Positions 1-8,080 of a stretch of 13,318 nt of DNA are shown here, one piece after another. Made by a program: the position numbers and the translations under genes. Numbering within the stretch: position 1 is the first letter of the stretch; each line of letters begins with the position of its first letter. Under the pieces are notes generated by a model. The model saw only the letters and a list, made by a program, of their open reading frames with translations, made no database searches and was not told the DNA's origin. The stretch lies in NCBI GenBank assembly GCA_026770575.1, contig MU657630.1:21802-35119 (forward strand). The letters are read 5' to 3'. The stretch comes from Pelagophyceae sp. CCMP2097 (Eukaryota; Sar; Pelagophyceae).

Positions 1-373
1 AAGCTTCATTTTTCAACCGGAGTAGTTGTCACGAGAATGGCCCTGGCGTCAGATTGGCGGCCCGGCCTTCCTCATTGAAGTCCGAGGCGCGGTCGGGTGG
101 CATCGAGCCGCGCCACGCCGCGAAACGGGGCCCCAGGAGAGGCCGGATCGACCCGCTTGAGCGAAAAAGGTCAAAGCGTACCAAGTTGGGTGAAAATCAG
201 GGCGTACCAAATTGGAGAGGCCATTCCCTACTAGGCCTTGATAACCACGCCGGTCTCGCGGTCTCGTGGCGTGCTCCGTGGCCCGTCGCCACTCGCTCCC
301 GCGCTCCCGCGGCGCATGACGGATCCTCCCGCAGCCCCCGCGGGCTTCCTGGCGCAGCTGGCGTCGCAGTTAA
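1..373. other. Region upstream of the BCS1-like gene
   Basis: No confident gene was found here. The GC-rich DNA carries a two-copy short repeat (171-222). From 316 a second ATG opens a frame reading [20 protein letters not shown], which looks like the residues that usually precede the BCS1 membrane segment. It may therefore belong to the neighbouring gene, but its frame does not join the next exon by any normal splice. The promoter and 5' leader of the BCS1 gene must lie here; no specific promoter motif was recognised. Confidence 0.5.
171..222. repeat. Two-copy tandem repeat, 26-nt period
   Basis: GCGTACCAAGTTGG at 176-189 recurs as GCGTACCAAATTGG at 202-215 (13 of 14 identical). Similar flanks (TCAAA and TCAGG before the core) give a 26-nt period. 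The function is unknown. It could be a scrap of a genome-wide repeat or a duplicated regulatory site upstream of the BCS1-like gene. Confidence 0.6.
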
Positions 374-2468
374 ATGAGGGGCCGATGGGCACGGCATATT
401 CAGGGGGCCCGCGTCCCCGTCTTCGAGGAATGCAATCGAGGCCGCGTTGGCTCCAATTATATCCTCTCGGTTGCCGTGGTAGGTCTTCGCCGGCGGCGTG
501 GGCATCGCGGCGGTGGGTATGGGCCTCGGCGCGGCGCGGTCGTCGTCGCGCGTGGTCTCGACGGTGCTTCGGCGCCGCTTCACGACGACGCTCGAGGTGA
601 CGTCCAAGGACGCGGCGTACCCGTGGATGCTGCACTGGCTCAAGGACGTCCACGGCGCGGCGCAGCCGTTGCGCCACGTCTCCGTGCAGACTAGTCTGGC
701 CGCGGGCGCCGGCAACGGCGCTGCGAGCTTCGAGCTCGTGCCTGCGCCGGGCCGCCACGTGCTGCGCTACGACGGGTCGTTCGTCCTCGTCGAGCGCGCG
801 CGCGAGTACTCGACGGTGAACACGTCGAGCGGCACGCCGTGGGAGAAGCTGACGCTGACGGCGCTCGCGACGGCGCGGACGGAAGACGGCGCGCTCTTCG
901 CGTCCATTCTGAACGCGGCGCGCGCCGCCGCCGAGGCTGCCAAGGACGAGGACGTCACGACGCTGTTCACGGCGTGGGGCACCGAGTGGCGGCCCTTTGG
1001 CCGGCCGCGCAGGAAGCGGCGCCTCGACTCTGTCGTCCTCGGCGCCGGCGTCGCAGAGGCCATCGTCGCAGACGTCGCCGAATGGCGCGACTCGATGGAG
1101 TGGTACCGCGCGGCGCGCGACGCACCCTTGGACACCGAATCACGCCCTTTGACGGTCCCTTTGATGGTCCCTTTGACGGCCCCGACCCTCAAAGGCCGTC
1201 CCCATAGTACCTGCCTTTCCGCGCAGGTACCGGTCGCGCGGCGTGCCGTACCGGCGCGGCTACCTGCTCCACGGACCGCCGGGCGGCGGCAAGACGAGCT
1301 TCGTGCTCGCGCTCGCAGGCCACCTCGGCCTCGACGTCTGCCTGCTCTCGCTGTCGGACGAGGGCCTCACGGACGACCGCCTGGCGCTGTCGCTCGCGCA
1401 CGTGCCCGCCAACACGCTCGTGCTCCTCGAGGACGTGGATGCGGCGTTCCAGCGGCGCGACCGCGCGCGCGGCCACGGCTCCGCGGGGTCGTCGCTGACG
1501 CTCTCGGGGCTCCTCAACGCTTTGGACGGCGCCGCGGCGAGCGAGGGCCGCGTCGTCTTCTTGACGACGAACTACATGGACCACCTCGACGCGGCGCTGC
1601 TGCGGCCGGGCCGCGTCGACGTCGCGCGCAACCGTGTCGTGGGATTCTCGTTGGAAAACCGAACCGTCACAAGAATGACAGTGCTTCCAGAGTCGGGAGC
1701 GGCATCAGAGGCGAGATGAACGTCAGGGAAAGACCCTGATTAGAAGCCGTAATACGCGAACAACGGATCCGGAGCGAGTGCCTTTCAACCGTCATGCCGA
1801 CATTCCCACCCTAGGTGCACGAGCTCGGCTTCGCGACGCCGGACCAGGCCGCGCGGCTCTACGCGACGTTCTACGACCAGGATGAGGCCGCGGAAGACGT
1901 GAGGCCTGGACCGTCGAGAGACCTTCGTCGGCGCGAGCCTCGTTGCGACGGCGTATTAGGCCGTGGCGTTTGGCCGCGCGGCGGTGGCGGCGGCCTTTGC
2001 CGCGGCGGACCGGCCGCCGTCCATGGCCGAGCTGCAGTCGTACCTGCTCACGCGCAAGCACGACCGCGGCGCCGCGCTGCGCGACGCGCACGAGCTCGCG
2101 CTGGTGCCCATCTGTGTCGGGCGATTCCGATTGGGAAACCCGGACCGTCACAGGAACCATGGTAAAGACAAAGTCGCGAGCGGACGCGGAAGCGAGATAA
2201 ACGCCGGGGGAGACTCTTATCGTGGCCGTCGTACGCGTAATGGGGGTGTTATAGGAGAAAGTGCCGTCAACCATCTTTACCGCAATCGCCACGCTAGGTG
2301 TTGACGACGCGCGCGGCCAACGACCGGGACGGCGTCGTGCCGGCGGCCGATCCGACTGACGGCGAGAGTCTTCGGCGGCGGCGCCAGCCGCTCACCGCGC
2401 TCGACGTCGACCGCATGGTCTTCAACCCGCAGGAGGGCTGGGAGGACAGCATCGGCAAGATCCAGTAA
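374..2468 (+). CDS. BCS1-like mitochondrial AAA ATPase (complex III assembly chaperone)
   Basis: Exons 374-418, 483-1102, 1227-1635, 1815-1898, 1960-2115 and 2298-2468 give about 494 residues, near the usual BCS1 length. BCS1 is a mitochondrial inner-membrane AAA ATPase that moves the folded Rieske iron-sulfur protein across the membrane for complex III. Residues 16-33 form a glycine/alanine-rich membrane segment. They are followed by the BCS1-specific domain ([35 protein letters not shown]). The junction motif [16 protein letters not shown] is restored only after splicing. The AAA module has Walker A GPPGGGKT (238-245), Walker [12 protein letters not shown] (286-296) and [20 protein letters not shown] (334-353) with the sensor and arginine region. 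A C-terminal MAELQSYLL segment also fits. The start is uncertain: ATG 374 is in frame, but the more BCS1-like N-terminus from ATG 316 is one base out of frame. The product is presumed mitochondrial from its family. Confidence 0.9.
419..482 (+). other. BCS1 intron 1 with direct-repeat borders
   Basis: This 64-nt GT-AG intron starts GTCTTCGAGG, and the exon after the TAG acceptor starts GTCTTCGCC. The seven-base GTCTTCG is therefore repeated at both ends, as expected for a target-site duplication. Splicing is phase 0 and opens the membrane segment [16 protein letters not shown]. Confidence 0.6.
1103..1226 (+). other. BCS1 intron 2 with GTACCG borders and a 12-nt tandem repeat
   Basis: This 124-nt intron splits codon TGG of the motif EWYRSRG. 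It begins GTACCG, and the next exon also begins GTACCG. Inside lie three 12-nt units at 1145-1156, 1157-1168 and 1169-1180 (CCCTTTGACGGT and two near copies). Removing it restores the family motif exactly, so the borders are well supported. Confidence 0.8.
1636..1814 (+). mobile_element. Introner-like element forming BCS1 intron 3 (copy A)
   Basis: This 179-nt phase-0 intron joins VDVARNR to [11 protein letters not shown]. Terminal inverted repeats match at 10 of 12 positions: GTGGGATTCTCG at 1639-1650 and CGACATTCCCAC at 1798-1809. Its whole length aligns with the 182-nt intron 2116-2297 of the same gene. Shared blocks include ACCGTCACA, GCGAGAT, TACGCG, AGTGCC and the terminal CTAG. It codes for nothing, so it would be a non-autonomous DNA transposon acting as an intron. 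The exact donor base is inferred from frame. Confidence 0.75.
1899..1959 (+). other. BCS1 intron 4, short conventional intron
   Basis: This 61-nt intron starts GTGAGG and ends TATTAG. It joins [10 protein letters not shown] to [13 protein letters not shown] in phase 0. The borders are set by frame and by BCS1-like sequence on both sides. Unlike the two introner copies it shows no inverted ends and no repeat with the following exon, so it may be an older intron. Confidence 0.75.
2116..2297 (+). mobile_element. Introner-like element forming BCS1 intron 5 (copy B)
   Basis: This 182-nt phase-0 intron is homologous end to end with intron 1636-1814. The inverted ends are GGCGATTCCGAT at 2120-2131 and ACCGCAATCGCC at 2279-2290 (10 of 12 paired positions). 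The two ends of this copy resemble each other more than they resemble those of copy A. It joins HELALVPIC to [12 protein letters not shown], and the frame then stays open to the stop at 2466. Confidence 0.75.
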
Positions 2469-2625
2469 AGAGGCCCGGTTTTGCGCAGAGGTGAATCACG
2501 ACCCGCGTCACGTTTGAGGCACGTTACCGTCACGCACGCCTCTGGATCGTTACTTAATTTTGATAGAGACACTCGACGCCGCTTGGGGCCCGACGACAAC
2601 AGGCGAGCCTTGTTCGGTTGGTCGG

Positions 2626-5600
2626 TCAGGAGCGGCGTAGTACATGGGCGGACTGCGGCCGGCTGGGTTTGGCGCTGGCGTTGAACGAGGCCGTTGCGGG
2701 CGGCTTCTCCTGTGCGCGCAGATGCGCCTCGAAGGCCACGCGCAGCTGCGCGTACTTCTTCGCGTGCTCAGACGCCTAATGTTTCGCCGTGAGTTCGTGC
2801 GGTCTACGGCCGCCCGCCCCGGCGCCCAAAACATCGCATTCTCTCTTGGGCCTCGAGGCCGTCGGAGCGGTGCCCGTGTGTGCGTTTGCCTTCGCGGCGC
2901 GGGCGCTCGCCGCCGCCTCGGCGTTGCCGCGCCGGCGCTCGAGGTCCCGCATGCACTCAACGGTGCGGTGCGACGCGAGCTCGTTTGCGACGCGTTCTTG
3001 GACCTTTTTCTCGAAGCGCGCCTCGTGGCGCGCCAGCTCCTCGCGCGCGTCGTGCAGCATCTCTAGCAGCTGCGGCTTGGACGCGACGCCGTCGTCGCCA
3101 TCGCACGGCGCGCCCCCGTCGTCGTCGTCGTCGCGGCGGAGCGCGGGGTGCGCGGCGGTTTGGGGCGTCACGCTCGAGGATACGGACCCGCGCCGCCGAG
3201 GGTCCGTGACGAGCGCACGGTCACCGGCCGGCGGCGCGCGCACCGCCGTCGTGCGCGACCGCGGCGAGGTCCGCGGCGCCGCGAAGAAGGCGCCGCCCAC
3301 GGGCGCCGGCGCCGTGACGGCGAGGCAGGGCCGCTCGGGCTCGTCCGCGGCGCTCTCCGCGTCGGCGTCGGGGCCGCCGCCGCGCCTTGACGCCGCGCGC
3401 TCGGCGCCCTTGCGCACGGCGCGCCGCGTCGCGGGCAGCTCGTCGATGGTCGGCACGTGGGCGGGCAGCTCGCCGGCGGGCACGTGCGGCGCGGCGTGGT
3501 GGTCGCCGGCTTGCCGGAGCGGGTAGCGGCCGGCGCGGATGCGACGGAGGACGCCAGCGTGCTTCTCGAGCGCGGCCCAGAGCATTGCGAGCTCGCTGTC
3601 GGCGGCCTTTAGCTGGCGGCGCTTGTACGCGCGGTACGCGTCGAGCTGCATGAGGAAGCCCAGCGCCTCGGCGTCCTTGACGCCGAGCCAATGCTCGTAC
3701 TGCGCGGTCAGCGCGGCCACCGTGCCCTCGGTGTTCGCCGCCCGCGCCTCAGCGCGGCCCGCGGCGGCGCGCGCGGCCGCGGCGTCGCGCCGCGCGTGGA
3801 TCGCGCCGTCGCCGTCGGCCGCCGCCGCGGACGCGCCGGCGTCGCGGCCGAGGCGCGCGTGCGCGGCGCCCTGCTCGAACCAGACCTTGGACTCGTGGAG
3901 GACGGCATCGAAGGCGTGGCCATGCTGCTTTTCCAAGTCCAAGAGCGCTTCCGCGTTTTCGTGCGCCGCCGCCACAGCGTCCTTCCGCAACGTCTCCGCC
4001 TTGCTCTGCGCCGTCAGCGCTGCCGCCGAAAGCTGCGCGGCCTGCGCGGCGCTGTCGCGCTTTGCGATTAAGACGTCCTCCTTGGCATCGTTCAACTTCA
4101 ATTGGAGCGAGGCCACCTTGGACTCGCGCTCGTTGAGCACGTCGACCACCGAGCCCGGGACGCGGTCCGGCGGCCAGCCGAAGATGCGCGCGATGCGCGC
4201 CGAGATGGCGGAGACGGACGATGAAGCTTGCTTGCCGTCCGACCCGCGGAGGACGTGCCCCCTGCCCGGCCGCGCCGTAGACGCCGCGGCCTTGGAGAAC
4301 GCCGCCGGCAGCGTGCAGTCCAGGACGCGGCCGTCCCCGAGGCGCACGGCGCCCGTCGCCGCGTCGACGGCGCAGCCCGAAACGCCCGCGAAGCGCAGCG
4401 CGGCCAGCACGGCCGTGACCACGGCCTGTTGCTGTAGCGCCGGGTCGTTCCCGGCCTTGGCGCCCGCGGCGTCGGCGTCGAGCTGCGACGCCGTCTCGAG
4501 GCCCAGCGCCTGGGCGAGCTGGTGGCGCAGCTTGTCCCGGTCGGCCTTTAAAAGCGCCATGTCGTCCAAAAGGCGCTTGATAAGGCGGTCCTTTTCCTTC
4601 ATCTGCTCGGCGGGCGTCTCGCCGAGGCGGTGGACCTGCGGGTTGTTGGCGACACGGCGGCAGCGGTTGGCGAACTGGAGCGTGGAGAGGCACTCCTCGG
4701 CGTGGTCCTTTGCGGGGCGGATCGTCGCGAGGAGCGAGGTAAACGAGTCGCCGCCCAGAGCATTCTGCAGCAGCCTTGTCAGCTTGGAGTCGCGGTAGGG
4801 CACGTGCGCGTTTTTGCTGCGCTCCGACGGGTCGAGGGCCACGATGACCTTGCCCAGGGCCATGAGCGACTTATTGATGTGCAGAGCTTCAAACAACCGC
4901 AGCCCAGACGACTCGGACTTCTTCAGCCTTTCAGAGCCGGCCAGGTCGACGAGGTGCAGCTTGCCCGTCGTCGGCTTGTCGCCGGCCTGCGACGGGATGA
5001 CGACCTCTATAGTGAAAACGGTGTGCGACCGCGACGACGTGTCGTTCATCCTCGTCGCCTCGGTGGCGCGGAGGCGCAGGCCGCGGTCAATAATGTCCAA
5101 AACCTCGGCGCACGTCGTGACGCGCAGCCTCGCGAGGCCCTTGACGAAGACGTTGCCGTCGGCGTCCTCGCGAATCTCCTCCTTCAACTCGTACCACAGC
5201 GACGCCGCGTCGCTCTCCTTGGCCGACAGATCGGCCCTGTGGTCGTCGTCGCCGCCACTCGAGAGCGCGTCCTTATCCGCGCGCCGGCCGTGCGCCGGCG
5301 GCGGCGCCGCGGCCATGGGGCCCGCGCTGTTCGTGCGCCGCAGGCCGCCCGCGGGCGCCTCGGCGCGGCCAAACGTCTCCGCGTTGCGCTTGCGCGCGTC
5401 TTCAAAAATGTCCGCCGTCCGGTGCAGCGGCCCGGACCTGTCGGCGGCGCCCTTGCCGAGGTCGCGCAGCGTGTCGCAGTACACTTCCAAAAAGGACACG
5501 TGTAGCTCGGCCTGGGCGCCAGAGTCGCCGAGCCTCTGGAAGAGGTAGTCGACGGCGCGCGGGATCAACCCCGCCTTTTCCGCGTCGCCGCGGTCGCCGC

Positions 5601-6135
5601 CGCCGCGCGGGAAGAACATGGAGTGCGTCTTGCCGCTACCCGTCTGGCCGTACGCAAAGCAGCACGCGTTAAAGCCGCGGAGCACGTGGTCCACCTACAG
5701 AGCCGCCTTGTCTCGACGGCCGACGGCGTCGCCCGCGGCGCCGCGCACCTGCTCGCGGCAGACGTTGTCAAAGATGTCTGACTGCTCGCTCGACTTCCAA
5801 AACAGCCCGTCGAATTTAAACGCGTTGCCGTTGACGCCGCCCCACTCCTCGCCCTTCTCCTCGCGCCTGCAAGCGGCGGTCGCCGTCGAGAAGCCATCTC
5901 GTGAAGAGCGGGCCGCGTGCGCTCCGCCCGGCGGTTCTCACCGCCATTGCTTCATCGTGATCTTGCGCACGCGGCCTTTGTCGTCTTTCTCGCCGAGGTC
6001 GAAGAGGTCATTGCCGTCCTCGTCCTTGGCCTCGAGCGGCCGCGCGCGCACGAAGACCTGCGCCGCCGACGTCGCCGCCGCGGCAAAAGGCGGCCGCGCC
6101 CCGTCCGACGAGCCGACGCGCCTTGACGTTTGCAT
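2626..6135 (-). CDS. Kinesin-like motor protein, N-terminal motor, long coiled-coil tail
   Basis: Exons read on the minus strand are 6135-5942, 5866-5749, 5694-2890 and 2775-2626, about 1088 residues. A kinesin uses ATP to move along or remodel microtubules. The motor spans about residues 25-456. VFVRARPLE is followed by FKFDGLFWKSSEQSDIFDNV, then P-loop GQTGSGKTH (120-128), switch I NDTSSRSH (321-328) and switch II LVDLAGSER (352-360). HVPYRDSKLTRLLQNALGG and LQFANRCR complete the motor. A coiled coil begins near residue 465, then come low-complexity basic and acidic stretches (an Asp run near 3117-3135) and more coiled coil. About 90 low-complexity residues (185-273) interrupt the motor after CDTLRDLG. 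The last exon (ASEHAKKYAQLRVAFEAHLR) follows an intron that keeps the frame, so unspliced reading would stop at 2776. Subfamily and cargo cannot be assigned. Confidence 0.93.
2776..2889 (-). other. Kinesin intron 3, probable GC-AG intron (donor uncertain)
   Basis: The acceptor is CATTAG just before the GCG that begins the final exon. The likely donor is AAG|GCAAAC at 2889, giving 114 nt and joining two coiled-coil stretches. A GT donor at 2832 (57 nt) also keeps frame and would retain 19 extra residues. Either way the intron length is a multiple of three and the acceptor TAG is an in-frame stop. Confidence 0.55.
5695..5748 (-). other. Kinesin intron 2
   Basis: This 54-nt intron starts GTGCGC and ends CTGTAG. 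The following exon starts GTGGAC. It joins DIFDNVCREQ to VDHVLRGFNACCFAYGQ, restoring the canonical lead-in to the P-loop. Its length is divisible by three and its acceptor TAG would be an in-frame stop if retained. Confidence 0.85.
5867..5941 (-). other. Kinesin intron 1
   Basis: This 75-nt intron starts GTGAGA and ends CTTGCAG. It splits an arginine codon (CG|G) and joins RKITMKQWR to REEKGEEWGGVNGNAFKFDG. Both flanks are typical of the start of a kinesin motor domain, so the borders are well supported. Confidence 0.8.
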
Positions 6136-6287
6136 TCTCGGCGTAGTTTGTGTAGTCGGTTACGACCTGGTGCGCCGCCATCCGCGCCGGCGGCCCCGCT
6201 GCGGAAAGGCCGCTCAGAAAAACGTTGAACAGAGGCCGCGCCGAGTTTTCCGGACAATTTGAAACCTTTCTAACGGAGACGTCGGAG
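6136..6287. promoter_or_regulatory. Divergent promoter region between the kinesin and Tyr/His-rich genes
   Basis: These 152 nt separate the presumed start codons of two genes read in opposite directions, so both promoters and 5' leaders must lie here or overlap the genes. No TATA box or other known element was recognised. A minus-strand ATG at 6182-6180 also opens a short frame (MAAHQVVTDYTNYAENAN), which could be an upstream exon or leader of the kinesin gene. Confidence 0.5.
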
Positions 6288-7045
6288 ATGGGCTGGACGA
6301 CGGACGCGGAAGTCGAGCGCCGCCTCGACGCGGCGCACGGCACGCGGCGGTGGCCGTACGCCGGCGGCGTCGATGAGGTCTACCCGTCGCGGACCTACTA
6401 CCCACCCGAGGGTCTGTACGTCACCACCGACGACTACGCCCCCCCGGCCCCGGCCAGCCGCCTGCGGTCTGCGCCGACGCGGCGCACGGTGCGGACGACG
6501 CGCTACGATACGTACGCCTCGCGCCCGGGGTACTACGACGACGGTTACGCCGCGCCGCGGACCGAGGTGCACCACTACCGCACCGCGCCGGCGTACTACG
6601 AGGCCTCGCCGCGCTACGAGGCGCCGCTCCGCCCCACGCGCACCGCCGCGCCCGCCACGTACCATACGCACGCGCCGCAGCGCCGTGCGTGCTGTCTTTG
6701 CTTTGTCGACGCGCCTCGCGCGCCGCAGTCGTGCGCGCCGCCGCGACGCCCGTGCCCCGCGCAGAGCACCACGTGCGCGTCGTAGAGCATGAGCATCCGA
6801 CTCTGCATACGTACGAGGTGGAGCACCGCCACGTCCGAGTCGCGTACCACGCGCCTGTCGAGCACACGCACGAGCACACGCGCGACTCGCCGCCGCGCTT
6901 CTACGCCGACGAGACGTACGTCGTCCGCGCAAGACCGCCGCCGGCGACGGAGCGGCCCGCCTTCGTCACCACGACGCGCAGCCCGGCGCTCTACAAGACG
7001 TACCCCAGCTCGCAGCCCTACTATCTCTCGCGGCCACCGTACTAA
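6288..7045 (+). CDS. Unknown Tyr/Arg/Pro-rich protein with a His-rich segment
   Basis: I do not recognise this protein. Exon 1 runs from ATG 6288 to 6684 and encodes MGWTTDAEVERRLDAAHGTR, then about 110 residues packed with tyrosine (TRTYYPPEGLY, RPGYYDDGY, APAYYEASPRYEAPLRP). Exon 2 ends at the TAA at 7043 and holds a histidine-rich segment (VEHEHPTLHTYEVEHRH, then PVEHTHEHT) and a Tyr-rich end (SQPYYLSRPPY). The donor is GTGCGT at 6685. Acceptors at 6728 or 6764 both keep the frame, giving 237 or 225 residues. No signal peptide or membrane segment is evident. The composition suggests a disordered, possibly metal-binding or structural protein. It shares a 152-nt divergent gap with the kinesin gene, so co-expression is possible but unproven. 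An unbroken frame in each exon, continuing across a plausible intron, supports a real gene. Confidence 0.6.
6685..6764 (+). other. Intron of the Tyr/His-rich gene (acceptor ambiguous)
   Basis: The donor is GTGCGTGCTG, followed by a T-rich stretch. Two acceptors satisfy the frame change: CGCAG ending at 6728 (44 nt) and CGCAG ending at 6764 (80 nt). The longer form is closer to intron sizes elsewhere in the window. Alternative splicing between the two would add or remove 12 residues. Confidence 0.55.
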
Positions 7046-7225
7046 CGCATCGCTTTATCGAATCAGTCATCCCATCGGCTCTTGGTTCCAAGACTTCATT
7101 CCACACCCGCGTATGTGATGACCTCATCCAGAGAGGCGCGCCACGGAGTGTCCCTTACAGCTGCCGGGTATCTTCGCTTTTGGGGGAGATTTTTAACTGG
7201 GTATGGACGTGGCGTGGCCGCTAGC

Positions 7226-8080
7226 TTAGGCCTCCTTCTCCTTGTCCTCCTTCATCTTTTTGCGGATGCCCTCGAGCTTCTTCTCGTTGCGCTTGACGCG
7301 GAGCGCGCCGTACGCGGCGGCTGCCTTCATCTCGTCCGTCAGGGCCATGTACTCCAGCGGCGCCTCGACGGCGACGATGGGCATGATGGCGCCGCGCAGC
7401 TGCGTGGCCGTGGCCGTGGCCGCGGGCGCCGAGTCGCCCTTCTTCGCCTTGGTGCCCTTCTTGGGGAAGAGCACGAGCTTCGTCTTGTACTCGGCCAGGC
7501 GAGCGACGTTGCGGTCGATCGACTCCTGCGACTTGTTCATGCGGCGGTGGTCCACGGCGATGCCAATGGTGCGCGCCAGCGCCGGGGCAACGCCCGCCGC
7601 CTTGAGCTCGGCGAGCGAGAAGCCGCGGCCAAGGCGGATCTTGCTCGAGTACTTTGCCGACGAGCAGTGGACAGCCGGGCGCAGCAGGCCCGCCACGGGC
7701 CGCGGCGCGATGGCCGCGGCCTTGCGCGCGCGCTCCAGGCGGCGCGCCTTCTTCTGCGCCGGCTGCGAGAAGTTGACCTTGACCTTCAGCGGGCCGCGCG
7801 AGCCCGTGGCCCACTTCTTGTGGAAGTGGGCATTCGGGACCACATTGTTGTGACGCACCTAGGCGACGCGGCGTCCCGCACACGGAGAGCGGCAGCGGAG
7901 CGCGCGCCGGTCGCCAGGTCGGCCCTTGTCTGATGCTCAGGCCTGTCGTTGGCGGGCAGAGCGCCCCTCTCGAGCGTGCTGATTGCGGCGCCGCGCCCCG
8001 CCCGGCCCGCCACGCGCGGATCCCCTTGAGGTGGCCGCCGCCGCGGCGCGGGCGCCCTGGCGGACGCGGGCACACACCAT
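7226..8080 (-). CDS. RPL13: 60S ribosomal protein L13 (eL13)
   Basis: This is a structural protein of the large cytosolic ribosomal subunit. The coding sequence is ATG at 8080-8078, then exon 7858-7226, giving 211 residues, typical of the family. Spliced, it begins M-VRHNNVVPNAHFHKKW, the conserved eL13 N-terminus. It continues with PRPVAGLLRPAVH, KIRLGRGFSLAELKAAG, ARTIGIAVDHRRMNKS and YKTKLVLFPKKG. The lysine/glutamate-rich tail (KKMKEDKEKEA) is also usual. The first coding exon is only the start codon: the conserved second residue lies directly after a CCTAG acceptor, and the nearest upstream ATG is directly followed by a GT donor. The gene is convergent with the Tyr/His-rich gene and divergent from the MSH1 gene. 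Identity is nearly certain; the intron is inferred. Confidence 0.95.
7859..8077 (-). other. eL13 intron immediately after the ATG
   Basis: This 219-nt intron is the longest in the window. It begins GTGTGTGCCC and ends GTCGCCTAG; the exon that follows starts GTGCGTCAC, so five of the first six bases match the intron start. I looked for C/D snoRNA boxes, common in ribosomal-protein introns, and saw none. Confidence 0.75.

Noticed and set aside
379..403. A 25-nt intron joining the ATG 316 frame to the 404 frame of BCS1
   Set aside because: It would mend the frame and has GGGGCC at both ends, but it starts with GG and is too short for a credible spliceosomal intron.
498..1739. Reading the BCS1 gene as a single unspliced frame
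   Set aside because: After 1102 the frame turns into Arg/Pro-rich sequence, while the Walker A region is in another frame. Splicing at the GTACCG borders restores the BCS1 motif exactly.
3539..4798. Long plus-strand open frame (419 codons) opposite the kinesin gene
   Set aside because: It is antisense to clear kinesin motor and coiled-coil sequence. Composition is Ser/Ala/Arg-rich with no family resemblance, as expected from GC-rich DNA with few stop codons.
7082..8075. Open frames on both strands overlapping eL13 in other frames (283-284 codons)
   Set aside because: They are shadows of the eL13 exon and its intron. They lack family features and run across inferred splice borders.
7859..8077. 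Box C/D snoRNA inside the eL13 intron
   Set aside because: Ribosomal-protein introns often host these, but no paired C (RTGATGA) and D (CTGA) boxes with suitable spacing were seen.
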